A stretch of DNA of 64,000 nucleotides from Amaricoccus solimangrovi (GTDB lineage Bacteria > Pseudomonadota > Alphaproteobacteria > Rhodobacterales > Rhodobacteraceae): assembly GCF_006385685.1 (NCBI RefSeq), contig NZ_VFRP01000017.1, positions 1 to 64,000 on the forward strand, in the 5' to 3' direction. Shown piece by piece: positions 17,331 through 26,292 of the stretch (its first letter is position 1; the number at the start of each line of letters is the position of its first letter). The notes under the pieces are model-generated. The model had not been told where the DNA came from. It made no database searches and worked only from the letters and a program-made list of their open reading frames with translations. A program made the translations under genes and the position numbers.

Positions 17331-20300
17331 ATGGTGATCTTCCGCGTCCTGAAGGCGATCCTCACCTCGCGCTGGCTCTGGACCTTCATCGGCCTCGCCC
17401 TGATCGGCGGGCTGATCTGGTTCTTCGGCGCGCTGGTCTCCTTCGGGTCGGTCGCGCCGCTCGCGGATCCCGCGGCGCGGCTCGGTGCCATCGCGGTGCT
17501 CTTCATCCTCTGGCTCGTCTGGATGATCCTCGCGCAGCGCCGCGCGATCCGCGCCAACCGGCTCTTCGTCGCCGAACTGGCCGCGCCCGAGCCGCTCGCC
17601 CCGGAGGACGAGGCCGTCGCCGCGGTCGGCGCGCGTTTCCAGCAGGTGCTGGACGAGCTCAGGCGGCGCAAGGCCGGGGGCCGCGGGCTGCTGCGCGAGA
17701 TGCCGTGGTACGTGATCATCGGCCCGCCCGCCGGCGGCAAGACCACGGCGCTGCGCCAGTCGGGCCTCGAATTCCCCTTCGATCCCGGCGACGACCTGGG
17801 CGGGGTGGGGGGCACGCGCAACTGCGACTGGTTCTTCACCGAACAGGCGGTGCTGATCGACACCGCCGGCCGCTACGCGCTGCAGGAGAGCCAGCCGAAA
17901 GTCGACGCGGCGGAATGGCTCGGCTTCCTCGACCTCCTGCGCAAGCATCGCGGCCGGCGCGCGCTGAACGGGGTGCTGGTCGCGATCCCGACCGACCTCC
18001 TCGCCGGGGGCGAGGCCTCGATCCGCGCCCATGGCCGCGAGATCCGCAAGCGCCTGGCCGAGATCCGCGACCGGCTGGAGACGCGGCTGCCGGTCTATCT
18101 CGTCCTCACCAAGGCCGATCTGATCGCGGGGTTCGAGCCGAGCTTCGCCGATCTCGGCACCGCCGAGCGCGAACAGGTCTGGGGCGCGACCTTCGCCCCG
18201 GGCGAGCGCGCCGACGCGGGCGCGCTCTCGCGCGAACTCGCCCTGCTCATCCGAAGACTCGAGGAGCGGGTCGGCCCGCGCATGGAGGGGACCGAGGACC
18301 TGCGCGGCCGCGCCGAGGTCTTCCGCTTTCCCGCGCAGATCGCGGCGCTCGAACCCGCGCTCCGCGTGCTGGTCGAGACCACCTTCGGCGAGAGCCGCTA
18401 CGAGGAGAGCGCCTGGCTGCGCGGCTTCTATCTCACCTCCGCCACGCAGGAGGGCACGCCGATCGACCGGCTGGTCGCCACGCTCTCCTCCTCCTTCGGC
18501 CTGCCCGCCGCCGCGCCCGCGCACGGAAGTTTCCGCGTCGAACGGCGCAGCTTCTTCCTGCGCCGGCTCATGAGCGACGTGATCTTCGCCGAGGCGGGGC
18601 TCGCCACGCTCGATCCGAAGGCCGAGGCGCGGCGCACCTGGGCCTGGCGCGGCGGGGCGGTCGCGGCGGCGGCGGCGCTGCTGCTCGGCGCGCTGGGGCT
18701 GACCTTCTCCTATCTCTCGAACCGGGGCGCGGTGGTGGCGCAGGCCGACGCCTTCGAGCGGCTGCGCGCCCCGCTCGCGGCCGCCGCCGCGCAGCAGGTG
18801 CCGCGCGACCTCTCCGCCGCCGATCTCAGCGTCGGGCTCGACGCGGTGGCCGAGGTCGACGCCGCCCGCGCGCCGCTGCCCGGCACCTTCGCCCGGCTCG
18901 TCGGCCCCTCGGCCGCCCCCGAGGTCGAGGCGGCGCAGGAGACCGCCTATGCCGACACGCTGCGCGACATGCTGGAGCCGCGCATGGTCGCGCTGCTCGA
19001 ATCGACGATGTGGCGCCAGATCCGCGACCCGAACGTCACGCTCGACGCGCTCAAGACCTACCGGATGATGACCGGCGGCACCGCGATCGATCCGGATTTC
19101 GTCTCGACCTGGTGGACCCAGAGCCTGCCGCCGATCGCCGCGGTGCCGCCCTTCCCCGACGACGCGGCGCGCGTGGCTGAGCTCGAGGCAATCGCGCGGA
19201 TGCCGGAGGACCGCGATTTCATCGCCCCCGACGACGCGCTGGTGACGGCGGCGCTCCGCAGCATCTGCTCGATCCCGCTCGCGAAACGGGCCTATGCCGC
19301 GCTCCTGAGCGACCCGGCGGCGACCGCGCTCCGGGACTGGGTTCCCGCCGCCTATGCCGGGCCGAACGGGGCGCGGGTCTTTGCCCGGCATTCCGGCAAG
19401 AGCCTCCGGCTCGGCGTGCGCGGCATCTATACCTACGAGGGCTACCACACGGTGGTGCTGCCCCGGCTCGACGACGTGGCCGCCCAGGCGGCGCATGACG
19501 CCGCCGTCTTCACCGGCGGCTGCGTCGAGAGCGCCGAGGCCTCGCCGGAGACCCTCGCCCAGGACATGCTGAAGCTTTACTACGACGACTACATCGCCCA
19601 GTGGGACGGGCTGCTCCACGACCTGACGCTGGCGCCGCTCACCGACCTCTCCACCGCGAGCGAGAACCTCAAGGATCTCGCCAGCGCGGATTCGGCGCTG
19701 CGCCGGCTCCTGACCGCCGTCGTGGCCGAGACCGACCTCGCGCGCCCGCCCGACCCGGCCGCCGAGCCGGCGGCGCCGACCGGCGTCTCGAAATATCTCG
19801 GCAAACTCGGCAAGCTCGGCAAGGCGGCGAAGACCGCCGCGAAATACGCCCCCGCGCCCTCCGGGACGCCGCGCGACACCAGCGGCCAGGCGGTCTCCGA
19901 CCGTTTCAGGCCGCTCAAGGGCACCATCGCCGAGGTGGACGGCGCGCCGCCCTCGCTCGACACCGCCGCCGCGGCGCTGACCGCGCTTTCGAACACGCTC
20001 CAGACCGTCGCGGCGAGCCCCGATCCGGATCAGGCGATCAAGGAGCAGGGCGGGCTCGCGCAGCTGACCGGCGCGGTCACGAACGAGGCGGCGCTGTTGC
20101 CCGATCCGGTCGACGCGTGGCTCAACGGCATCGCCGGCGACACCACGAGCCTCACCCGCGAGGCGGTGGTGAGCCAGATCAACGCCGCCTGGGCGGCCGA
20201 CGTGCTCGACTGGTGCCGCACCGTCGCGAGCCGCTATCCGCTCGACCCCTCGAACCCCTCCGATATCAGCGTCGGGGATTTCGCCCGGGTCTTCGGCCCC

Positions 20301-20855
20301 GGCCAGCTGATCGACAGCTTCATCGACACCCAGATCAAGCCCTTCGTCGACATGACCGCGCGCCCGTGGAAATGGCGCGGCGACCTCGGCCTCGACGCGG
20401 GCGCGCTCGCCGCGCTCGAACAGGCGCGCCGGATCCGCGACGCGCTCTTTCCCGCCGGCGCCGGCCCGACCATGGCCTTCACGCTGGAGCCGAAGGACCT
20501 TGCCCCCAGCGCCGCGCGGGTGACGCTCGACCTCGACGGCCAGCGCCTCTCCTATTTCAACAGCGCCGCCCGGCCGCAGCAGATGACCTGGCCGGGCACC
20601 GACGGCACGGGCGTCATCACGCTCGCCTTCCAGCCGGTCGACGGCCCGCCCGACGTGATGCAGACCGAACGCGGCCCCTGGGCCTGGCTCCGGATGCTGC
20701 GCGGCGCGCTGACGCCCGGGACCTTGCCGGAGGTCTTCAGGCTGCGCCTCGCCACCCAGGGACAATGGGCCGATTTCGAGTTGCGCGCGGCCAGCGTCGA
20801 CAATCCCTTCGACCTCAAGATGTTCTCGAGCTTCACATGTCCGGCCCGGTTCTGA
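17331..20855 (+). CDS. tssM: TssM (IcmF) inner-membrane ATP/GTP-binding protein, 1174 aa
   Basis: TssM spans the inner membrane and periplasm and contacts TssJ. Two N-terminal membrane segments (about residues 14-38 and 50-69) precede a cytoplasmic NTPase domain with Walker A GPPAGGKTTA near residue 131 and a DTAGRY switch region. A third segment lies at about 440-462, followed by the periplasmic IcmF-related and C-terminal beta domains. The length is standard. AAGGAG lies in front of the ATG. It overlaps tagF by 19 bp. Confidence 0.95.
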   Translation: MVIFRVLKAILTSRWLWTFIGLALIGGLIWFFGALVSFGSVAPLADPAARLGAIAVLFILWLVWMILAQRRAIRANRLFVAELAAPEPLAPEDEAVAAVGARFQQVLDELRRRKAGGRGLLREMPWYVIIGPPAGGKTTALRQSGLEFPFDPGDDLGGVGGTRNCDWFFTEQAVLIDTAGRYALQESQPKVDAAEWLGFLDLLRKHRGRRALNGVLVAIPTDLLAGGEASIRAHGREIRKRLAEIRDRLETRLPVYLVLTKADLIAGFEPSFADLGTAEREQVWGATFAPGERADAGALSRELALLIRRLEERVGPRMEGTEDLRGRAEVFRFPAQIAALEPALRVLVETTFGESRYEESAWLRGFYLTSATQEGTPIDRLVATLSSSFGLPAAAPAHGSFRVERRSFFLRRLMSDVIFAEAGLATLDPKAEARRTWAWRGGAVAAAAALLLGALGLTFSYLSNRGAVVAQADAFERLRAPLAAAAAQQVPRDLSAADLSVGLDAVAEVDAARAPLPGTFARLVGPSAAPEVEAAQETAYADTLRDMLEPRMVALLESTMWRQIRDPNVTLDALKTYRMMTGGTAIDPDFVSTWWTQSLPPIAAVPPFPDDAARVAELEAIARMPEDRDFIAPDDALVTAALRSICSIPLAKRAYAALLSDPAATALRDWVPAAYAGPNGARVFARHSGKSLRLGVRGIYTYEGYHTVVLPRLDDVAAQAAHDAAVFTGGCVESAEASPETLAQDMLKLYYDDYIAQWDGLLHDLTLAPLTDLSTASENLKDLASADSALRRLLTAVVAETDLARPPDPAAEPAAPTGVSKYLGKLGKLGKAAKTAAKYAPAPSGTPRDTSGQAVSDRFRPLKGTIAEVDGAPPSLDTAAAALTALSNTLQTVAASPDPDQAIKEQGGLAQLTGAVTNEAALLPDPVDAWLNGIAGDTTSLTREAVVSQINAAWAADVLDWCRTVASRYPLDPSNPSDISVGDFARVFGPGQLIDSFIDTQIKPFVDMTARPWKWRGDLGLDAGALAALEQARRIRDALFPAGAGPTMAFTLEPKDLAPSAARVTLDLDGQRLSYFNSAARPQQMTWPGTDGTGVITLAFQPVDGPPDVMQTERGPWAWLRMLRGALTPGTLPEVFRLRLATQGQWADFELRAASVDNPFDLKMFSSFTCPARF

Positions 20856-21334
20856 ACGCCCCCGGTTTCTTCGGCAAGCTGCCCGCCACGGGCGATTTCG
20901 TGTCGCGCGGCCTGTCCGGGGCGCGCGTCGCGGCGCTCGACCGCTGGATCTCCCGCCATGTCGCGCCCCGCGGGCCCGCCGCGGCCTTCTGCTTCCTGCA
21001 TCCCGCGCTGCCCACCGAATCCACGACCGGCGTCGTCCTGCCGAGCCGCGACGGCGCGGGACGCGCCTTTCCGCTCACCCTCGCCGCGCCCGGCGGCCTT
21101 GCACCGGCGATCTGGTACGCCGCGCTCGCCGAGGCCGGGGAAGCGGCCGCGCGAGGCGGGATCGACGCCGACACCCTCGCCGCGCGCCTCGCCGCGTTTC
21201 CTCCGCCCCCGAAGCAGGGTGCGGGCGTGCAAAGCCTGCTGCTCTGGCGCCTCGGCGAGACACCCCGCGCGATTGATCCGGAAGCTCCGGGGGCGGCGTT
21301 CGACCGCTTCCTCGCGACCACGGGGGTGGCGTGA
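20837..21334 (+). CDS. tagF: TagF T6SS accessory protein (SciT-like domain), 165 aa
   Basis: The N-terminus APGFFGKLPATGDFVSRGL is the TagF signature (ImpM/TagF). TagF proteins act post-translationally; in Pseudomonas the factor represses assembly independently of the kinase pathway. Here only this domain is present and no PP2C domain is fused. ATG at 20837 lies inside the end of tssM; its stop overlaps the next start (TGATG). Confidence 0.88.
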   Translation: MSGPVLNAPGFFGKLPATGDFVSRGLSGARVAALDRWISRHVAPRGPAAAFCFLHPALPTESTTGVVLPSRDGAGRAFPLTLAAPGGLAPAIWYAALAEAGEAAARGGIDADTLAARLAAFPPPPKQGAGVQSLLLWRLGETPRAIDPEAPGAAFDRFLATTGVA

Positions 21335-22440
21335 TGCGCGTCTACGACCAGACCGGCTTCGTGAACCAGTTCACCATGGCCATGGACCCGGCCGGCCATG
21401 AATTCATCCTGCTCGTCATCAAGGGCAGCTTCGACTTTCCGGAGGAACCGGGCGGCCCGGTCCGCAAGTCAGCGATCCAGGTCCCGCTGACGATGGCCGA
21501 CGAATACACCGGCGCGCCGGGCTTCTCCGCTCCGCTCTGGGAGACCGATTTCGCCTTTCGCAAGCCCCGCTGCGACATCGTGCTGAACGGCGCCGCCTAC
21601 GCCCCCGACCGCCGCCCGGCGACCCGGGTCCGCGTCGGGCTGAAGCTCGGCGGCTGGACCAAGGCCTTCGACGTGTTCGGCCATCGTGAGTGGCGCGCGC
21701 GGGGCCCGCTCTTCGCCGCGACCGCGCCCGAGCCCTTCCTCCGCCGCCCGATCTCCTTCGACGTGGCCTGGGGCGGCACCGACCGGCTCGATCCCGAGGA
21801 CCCGCTTCCCGGCGCCTTCCCCAGAAATCCCGTCGGTACCGGCTGGTCGCAGACCAGGCACCAGCGCCTGATCCCCGGCCTCGCGCTGCCCTCGACCCAG
21901 GCGATCGGCGAGGAGATCGCCACGCCCTTCGGCGACTACACGCCGGTATCCTTCGGACCGATGGGCCGGGGCTGGCCGGGGCGGATCGAATGGGGCGGCA
22001 CCTACGACCAGAACTGGATCGACAACATCTTTCCCTTCCTGCCGCCCGATTTCGACGACCGCTACTACCAGATGGCGCCCGCCGACCAGTGGACCGAGCC
22101 GCCGCGCGGCGGCGAGGAGGTGATGCTGGTGCACCTCACGCCCGGCGGCCGCGAGGCCTTCCGCCTGCCGCCGACCGCGCTCCCGGTCACGCTCTTCCGG
22201 GGCCACGACATAGCGGCGGAGACGGAGCTCTTCCCCGACACGGTGCTCTTCGACCCGGAGAACCGCCGCTTCTCGCTGGTCTGGCGGATCTCGGCGCGGA
22301 TCCGGCGCACGATCCTCGACTTCTCCGAGGCCTGGGTCGGCCCGCCCACCAACGCGATGCTGCGCGCCCGCCGCGAGGGCCGGACCTATATCCGCGCCGT
22401 CAACGACATGCTGCCCGACGAGGAGGACGAAGAGGCATGA
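21334..22440 (+). CDS. DUF2169-family T6SS effector-associated protein, 368 aa
   Basis: MRVYDQTGFVNQFTMAMDPAGHEFILLVIKGSF and the DVAWGGTDR and NPVGTGW motifs identify the DUF2169 family. These proteins are repeatedly found beside PAAR-like DUF4150 effectors and are thought to be adaptors or chaperones that load them on VgrG. The gene lies two genes upstream of a DUF4150 nuclease, which fits. The start is ATG 21334 (a GTG at 21331 is in frame). It shares an ATGA overlap with the next gene. The role as adaptor is inferred from context. Confidence 0.85.
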   Translation: MRVYDQTGFVNQFTMAMDPAGHEFILLVIKGSFDFPEEPGGPVRKSAIQVPLTMADEYTGAPGFSAPLWETDFAFRKPRCDIVLNGAAYAPDRRPATRVRVGLKLGGWTKAFDVFGHREWRARGPLFAATAPEPFLRRPISFDVAWGGTDRLDPEDPLPGAFPRNPVGTGWSQTRHQRLIPGLALPSTQAIGEEIATPFGDYTPVSFGPMGRGWPGRIEWGGTYDQNWIDNIFPFLPPDFDDRYYQMAPADQWTEPPRGGEEVMLVHLTPGGREAFRLPPTALPVTLFRGHDIAAETELFPDTVLFDPENRRFSLVWRISARIRRTILDFSEAWVGPPTNAMLRARREGRTYIRAVNDMLPDEEDEEA

Positions 22441-23456
22441 CGCTGGAACTCGACATCGTCTCGACCGGCATGGTGACCGCGGTCGGCCTCGACGCCCCCT
22501 CGGCCTGCGCCGCGATGCGCGCGCGGCTCGACGGCTTCCAGGAGACCCGCTTCCTCGGCCCCGGCGGCGACTGGCTCGTCGGCGCCCCGGTGCCGCTGCC
22601 GCGCAACTTCATCGGCGAGAAGCGCCTAGCCCACATGGCCGCCGCCGCCATCCTCGAGGCGATCGACGATTTCCCGGAGGCCCGCGGCCGGGCGGCCCTG
22701 ATCCTCTGCCTCGCCGGAGAGGACCGCCCCGGCCGCCCCGCCCCCGATGCCCAGCGTCTGGCGGCGCGGATCGCCGGGATTACCGGCCTGACCTCCCCCC
22801 ACCGCACCCGCATCGTCGCCCACGGCCGCCCCTCGGGCATGGCCGCCCTCGACCAGGCCCGGCGGATGCTGGCGGACCGGACATGCGACTACGTGATGAT
22901 CTGCGGGGTGGACAGCTACCTGACGACGCTGACAATCGCCCACTACCTCGCCGAGCGCCGCCTGCTGACCCCCGACAACCCCAACGGATTCATCCCCGGC
23001 GAAGCCGCCGCCGCAATCCTCTGCGCCCGCCCCGGCTCCCGCGGCGCCCTCCGCCTCATCGGTCTCGGCCTCGCCCGCGAGCCCGCCTACATCTACAACA
23101 ACGCTGACCTCCCCCTCCGCGCCGACGGCATGACGAACGCCTACAAGGCGGCCTTCGCCGAGGCCGGTTGCCGCCACTCCGACATCACGATCAAGATCGG
23201 CGACCTTCCCGGCGAGAGCTTCTGGTTCAAGCAGACCGCCCTCGCGATGCAAAGGACGCAGCGCGAGCCCTCAGACGTCCAGCCGATCTGGGCGATCGCG
23301 GCGAGTCTCGGTAATATCGGCGCCGCGGTCACCCCGCTGATGCTTGGATGGGCTCTCACCGCCGTCCGAAAGGACTACGTCGCTCGCCGGCCGGTCCTGA
23401 TCGAGGCTTCCGCTGATAGCGGGGCGTGCGGCGCCCTGGTGGCTATGGCCTCATGA
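22437..23456 (+). CDS. Ketosynthase/thiolase-like protein of the T6SS effector module, probably non-catalytic, 339 aa
   Basis: The protein resembles beta-ketoacyl-ACP synthases in fold: VSTGMVTAVGLDAPSACAAMRA at the N-terminus, a central RPSGMAALDQARRMLADRTCDYVMICGVDSY, GFIPGEAAAAILCAR, and a C-terminal LGNIGAA. In true enzymes the central segment holds the active-site Cys in a TACSSG-type motif; here the aligned position appears to be Arg (HGRPSG), so acyl transfer is unlikely. Homologues occur next to DUF2169 and DUF4150 genes in other T6SS loci. Overlaps of 4 bp on both sides show translational coupling with effector genes. Its actual job is unknown. Confidence 0.75.
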   Translation: MTLELDIVSTGMVTAVGLDAPSACAAMRARLDGFQETRFLGPGGDWLVGAPVPLPRNFIGEKRLAHMAAAAILEAIDDFPEARGRAALILCLAGEDRPGRPAPDAQRLAARIAGITGLTSPHRTRIVAHGRPSGMAALDQARRMLADRTCDYVMICGVDSYLTTLTIAHYLAERRLLTPDNPNGFIPGEAAAAILCARPGSRGALRLIGLGLAREPAYIYNNADLPLRADGMTNAYKAAFAEAGCRHSDITIKIGDLPGESFWFKQTALAMQRTQREPSDVQPIWAIAASLGNIGAAVTPLMLGWALTAVRKDYVARRPVLIEASADSGACGALVAMAS

Positions 23457-24412
23457 CCGTATTCGCCAACGGCCTAGAGATCTCCGCCAAAGCCCAAGGT
23501 TGCAAGGTCATCGCCGCCTTCCCCGATGCTTGTTTCACCCCGCCGCAAACGCCCCCCACCCCCACGGGCGTCCCGGTGCCCTATCCAGACTTCGGCCAAG
23601 ACTCCGACCTGACCAAGGGCAGCGGGAAAGTAAAGATCGGCGGCGAGGAGATCAGTCAGGAGAACAGTAGCAAGTACAGTAAATGCACTGGGGACGAGGC
23701 CGGTGCCGCGCCGAAAAAGGGGCTTGTTACCTCTAATAAGACCGGCCCCATTTATGCTCAAAAATGGTCTATGGACGTAAAGGTTGAAGGCAAGGGAGTG
23801 GCGCGATTTAGCGATATCGCGACTACCAATCATGCCTGCAACCCTCCCAACCCCGCGCCGAATGTACTCGCCGGTCAGCCCGGGGGTGGCAACGCGACCG
23901 ACGCAGATTGCCTTGTGGGCTCATGGAAGGACATCCACACAAAATGCAACGAACGAAAAGACGCCGATGGGAACGCTCACGAGGCGCATCATATCATTCC
24001 TGACCGCGTCTACCGGACGGAATCGAGTGGTCAACCCGAGCAAAGGATCAATGGCTGCCCAAGCTACAACGATGGCATGAACATTTGCCTGCCCCGTTCC
24101 AAGCACCGAGGCAGCAAGAAGAAACATCCCGACGCGGCCCATGCCAACCTCGACAAGGCGCTTGAGGCGCTGGGCCAGCTCAACAACACGGCTGCCAATC
24201 CGGCAAATGTCGAACAGATCAAGAAAATCCGAAAGGTTTGTATCGCAGCACTGGCAAAACTGGTTCCGAAAACCATTTCGGCGAACTGCTTCAAGAAGGC
24301 GGCACAAGAAGTCGTGAAACAAACGGCGGGAATTGCAGATAAGTTTGGAAGATCCAAGAAGGGACAACTAAGCCAAGGATCGGCGGGACAGAATCTTCTT
24401 CAATCACAGTGA
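23453..24412 (+). CDS. T6SS effector: PAAR-like DUF4150 domain fused to an AHH-type HNH nuclease toxin, 319 aa
   Basis: Residues 1 to about 140 form a DUF4150 PAAR-like tip domain (MTVFANGLEISAKAQGCKVIAAFPDACFTPP, then GGEEI and GLVTSNKTGPIYA). The C-terminal domain has EAHHIIP at 177-183, then GCPSYNDGMNICLPRS and HRGSKKKHP, with later His. This is the layout of the AHH branch of the HNH/EndoVII nuclease superfamily. The likely role is to sit on the VgrG tip and cut nucleic acid in a recipient cell. The C-terminal half is visibly less GC-rich than the T6SS core, which suggests module exchange. ATG overlaps the previous stop by 4 bp. Confidence 0.83.
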   Translation: MTVFANGLEISAKAQGCKVIAAFPDACFTPPQTPPTPTGVPVPYPDFGQDSDLTKGSGKVKIGGEEISQENSSKYSKCTGDEAGAAPKKGLVTSNKTGPIYAQKWSMDVKVEGKGVARFSDIATTNHACNPPNPAPNVLAGQPGGGNATDADCLVGSWKDIHTKCNERKDADGNAHEAHHIIPDRVYRTESSGQPEQRINGCPSYNDGMNICLPRSKHRGSKKKHPDAAHANLDKALEALGQLNNTAANPANVEQIKKIRKVCIAALAKLVPKTISANCFKKAAQEVVKQTAGIADKFGRSKKGQLSQGSAGQNLLQSQ

Positions 24413-24419
24413 GAATGTC

Positions 24420-25430
24420 GTGGAAATAATAACTGGAAGATCCAACCACCTCGGTAAGCTATGCCTTATCCTCGGAGATCCGCGGAGGGAGAGTTTTTCG
24501 CTTGTGCTGAAGTACGACCGACGAGGAGGCCCTGAGTGGCAGAGCTGGCACTTTTTTGACGAGCTCGTCGATGTTTGCCAAGCCCCACCAGCTCTTCGCT
24601 CGCGGACCGACTTCATCGGGATGACCGCGGAAGGAGAGATTCTCCTGTTCGAGGAAGGCACTCGCCAGCAGATACCCGGCGCCGGCTTGGGAGAAGCGCG
24701 GATGCAAGCGCTCGTCGATCTCGACACGCAGGTCCTAGCTCTCGGCTATGGTGGCCAAGTCTATTCCTCTGATGAAAGGGGAGGTTGGTCGCCTCTGGCA
24801 ACGACTTTTCCCGTCCCGCTCCTCGACGGCGATTCTGTGCGGTTTATCACAGCAACGCAGCAGCGCACGCCCAATCGGTTCGTACTCGGCGGAGAAATCG
24901 TGACTGCGCTAGCCGATAGTGCAGATATCGATGCGGCGAACGAGACCGATGATGTGGACCGAATGGTTGATCTCATGCTCGCGGACACCCGACCGGACTA
25001 TGGGTGTCTCTGGAGTTTTACTGGCGACGCATGGGAAATGATTGATCTGCCCACCGATAGCGCCATCGACGACGTCGTCACGGCGGACGGACGCACGATC
25101 TACTTGCGGTTCCGGGAGGGGTTCGTCTGGTCCACACGCACGCTGACGAACGTGACTGAGGTCGCCGTCAGTGGCTCTGACGCTGGCTATGCGGCGCTGG
25201 GAGTCTATCAAGGGCAAGTGCTCTTGGCCGACGAGACATCCCTCTTCGTGTTGAGCGAGCAGGATACCACGCCTTTTCTGCCCTCGCCACCGCGTACGGC
25301 TGGGTATACCGAAGTCTTGTCTGGACCTGGAGAGGAGTTGTACCTGATACGCTCGCTCAGCGTGCTACGTTTCGCCGATGGGAATTGGACGGAGTTGACC
25401 ATTCCTCCCGAGATGGCAACGCTCAGCTGA
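24420..25430 (+). CDS. Putative immunity protein for the AHH nuclease, beta-propeller-like, 336 aa
   Basis: No family is recognised with certainty. The sequence is acidic, rich in beta-strand patterns, and has repeated blocks ending in W-type strands (GEILLFEEGTRQQIPG, GQVYSSDERGGWSPL, GCLWSFTGDAWEMIDL, LSVLRFADGNWTEL), which suggests a WD40/YVTN-like propeller. No signal peptide is seen, so it is probably cytoplasmic. It starts (GTG) 8 bp after the nuclease gene, the usual place for cognate immunity. The 3' end overlaps the opposing gene by 8 bp. Function is inferred from position. Confidence 0.6.
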   Translation: MEIITGRSNHLGKLCLILGDPRRESFSLVLKYDRRGGPEWQSWHFFDELVDVCQAPPALRSRTDFIGMTAEGEILLFEEGTRQQIPGAGLGEARMQALVDLDTQVLALGYGGQVYSSDERGGWSPLATTFPVPLLDGDSVRFITATQQRTPNRFVLGGEIVTALADSADIDAANETDDVDRMVDLMLADTRPDYGCLWSFTGDAWEMIDLPTDSAIDDVVTADGRTIYLRFREGFVWSTRTLTNVTEVAVSGSDAGYAALGVYQGQVLLADETSLFVLSEQDTTPFLPSPPRTAGYTEVLSGPGEELYLIRSLSVLRFADGNWTELTIPPEMATLS

Positions 25431-25821
25431 GCTCGTCGATAGGAAGTCCCGCTTGCGCCAGCAAGTAGGCGCGAACCCTTTCCGAGTTGAGGGCGCGAAC
25501 CGGAATCGACTGATCGTAAAGTAGCATCCGAAGAACAAACAGCTCTCCAACCTCACAGCACTCGGCGTAGCGATCCTTGGCGATCTCCAACCCATCGGTG
25601 CCTGCGATGCGGAGACCGTCGAGATGCGCCTCAAGCCGCTCGATCAAGCGCGCGACGCGCTCCTCGTCCATCTCGGGATTCTCGTCCGGATGCTGTAAGT
25701 GGTGGTCGTAGGATATCCAAAGAAAAGCCGCCATCTCGGCGTGCTGGCGGACGATGTCCGGGAGGACCGGCGCCGGCCTCATATTCGGTCTCCGCCGGAG
25801 GTTCGCCAGACTTCTATCCAA
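25423..25821 (-). CDS. N-terminal fragment of a TIGR02270-like HEAT-repeat T6SS protein, 132 aa
   Basis: The protein reads VRQHAEMAAFLWISYD, then RLIERLEAHLDGLRIAG and a helix. This is the N-terminus of TIGR02270-type proteins that occur near vgrG and usually have about 400 residues with HEAT-like repeats. Here the frame stops at residue 132, and the DNA that would encode the rest is occupied by the opposing propeller gene. So it looks truncated by recombination at the edge of the effector module. It may be non-functional. It follows the vgrG-DUF6484 pair in the same direction. Confidence 0.6.
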   Translation of the reverse strand: MDRSLANLRRRPNMRPAPVLPDIVRQHAEMAAFLWISYDHHLQHPDENPEMDEERVARLIERLEAHLDGLRIAGTDGLEIAKDRYAECCEVGELFVLRMLLYDQSIPVRALNSERVRAYLLAQAGLPIDELS

Positions 25822-25883
25822 CCGCTAACACGATAAATACCCATGTATCAATGCCTTACCTAATACTTCACGCTTGAATGCCC

Positions 25884-26285
25884 TCAGTTCAGGTGCACCG
25901 ATCCCCCCCGCACTCGGTTGGCGGCGCTGGCTTGGCTGACGAGATAGGTACCGCGGATGGTGATATGGCCATCCTTCTCCATAATTAGCGAAGCCTTGCC
26001 CACGCGCAACTCAATCCGCTCCGATGCCGTCACCCGCACCCGCTCGCCGTCGCGCAGCACCACCGGCCCCGCCGGCTCCAGCAGCGGGCCGAGGATCAGC
26101 GGCCGCGACGGGTCGCCCTCCTCGAACATCAAGGCCACCTCTGCCCCGACCAGCGATAGGTCGAGCGGCGTCAAACTCCGAGCAGACACCGGCGGCCCCC
26201 CGAAGGCGACCAGCGGGCGCCCGTCGTCGAGCGTCACGAGCCGCCCGATCATCACTCCCTCAATCCTCTGCAAGCTCCCGTCCAT
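25884..26285 (-). CDS. DUF6484-type VgrG-associated protein, 133 aa
   Basis: A small all-beta protein with GVMIGRLVTLDDGRPLVAF, GAEVALMFEEGDPSRPLILGPL and a C-terminal VTASERIELRVGKASLIMEKDGHITIRGTYLVS. The ending resembles the DUF2345-like beta-prism of VgrG (the same K/E-DG-IT-I rhythm as the VgrG C-terminus), and such proteins accompany vgrG in many T6SS islands. It lies 7 bp after vgrG and is probably co-transcribed. It could extend or cap the spike; that is inference. Confidence 0.7.
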   Translation of the reverse strand: MDGSLQRIEGVMIGRLVTLDDGRPLVAFGGPPVSARSLTPLDLSLVGAEVALMFEEGDPSRPLILGPLLEPAGPVVLRDGERVRVTASERIELRVGKASLIMEKDGHITIRGTYLVSQASAANRVRGGSVHLN

Positions 26286-26292
26286 CGGTCCC

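Noticed and set aside
17289-20765. Minus-strand open frame of more than 1100 codons
   Set aside because: It is the antisense shadow of tssM, which has clear motifs; long stop-free antisense frames are expected at this GC content.
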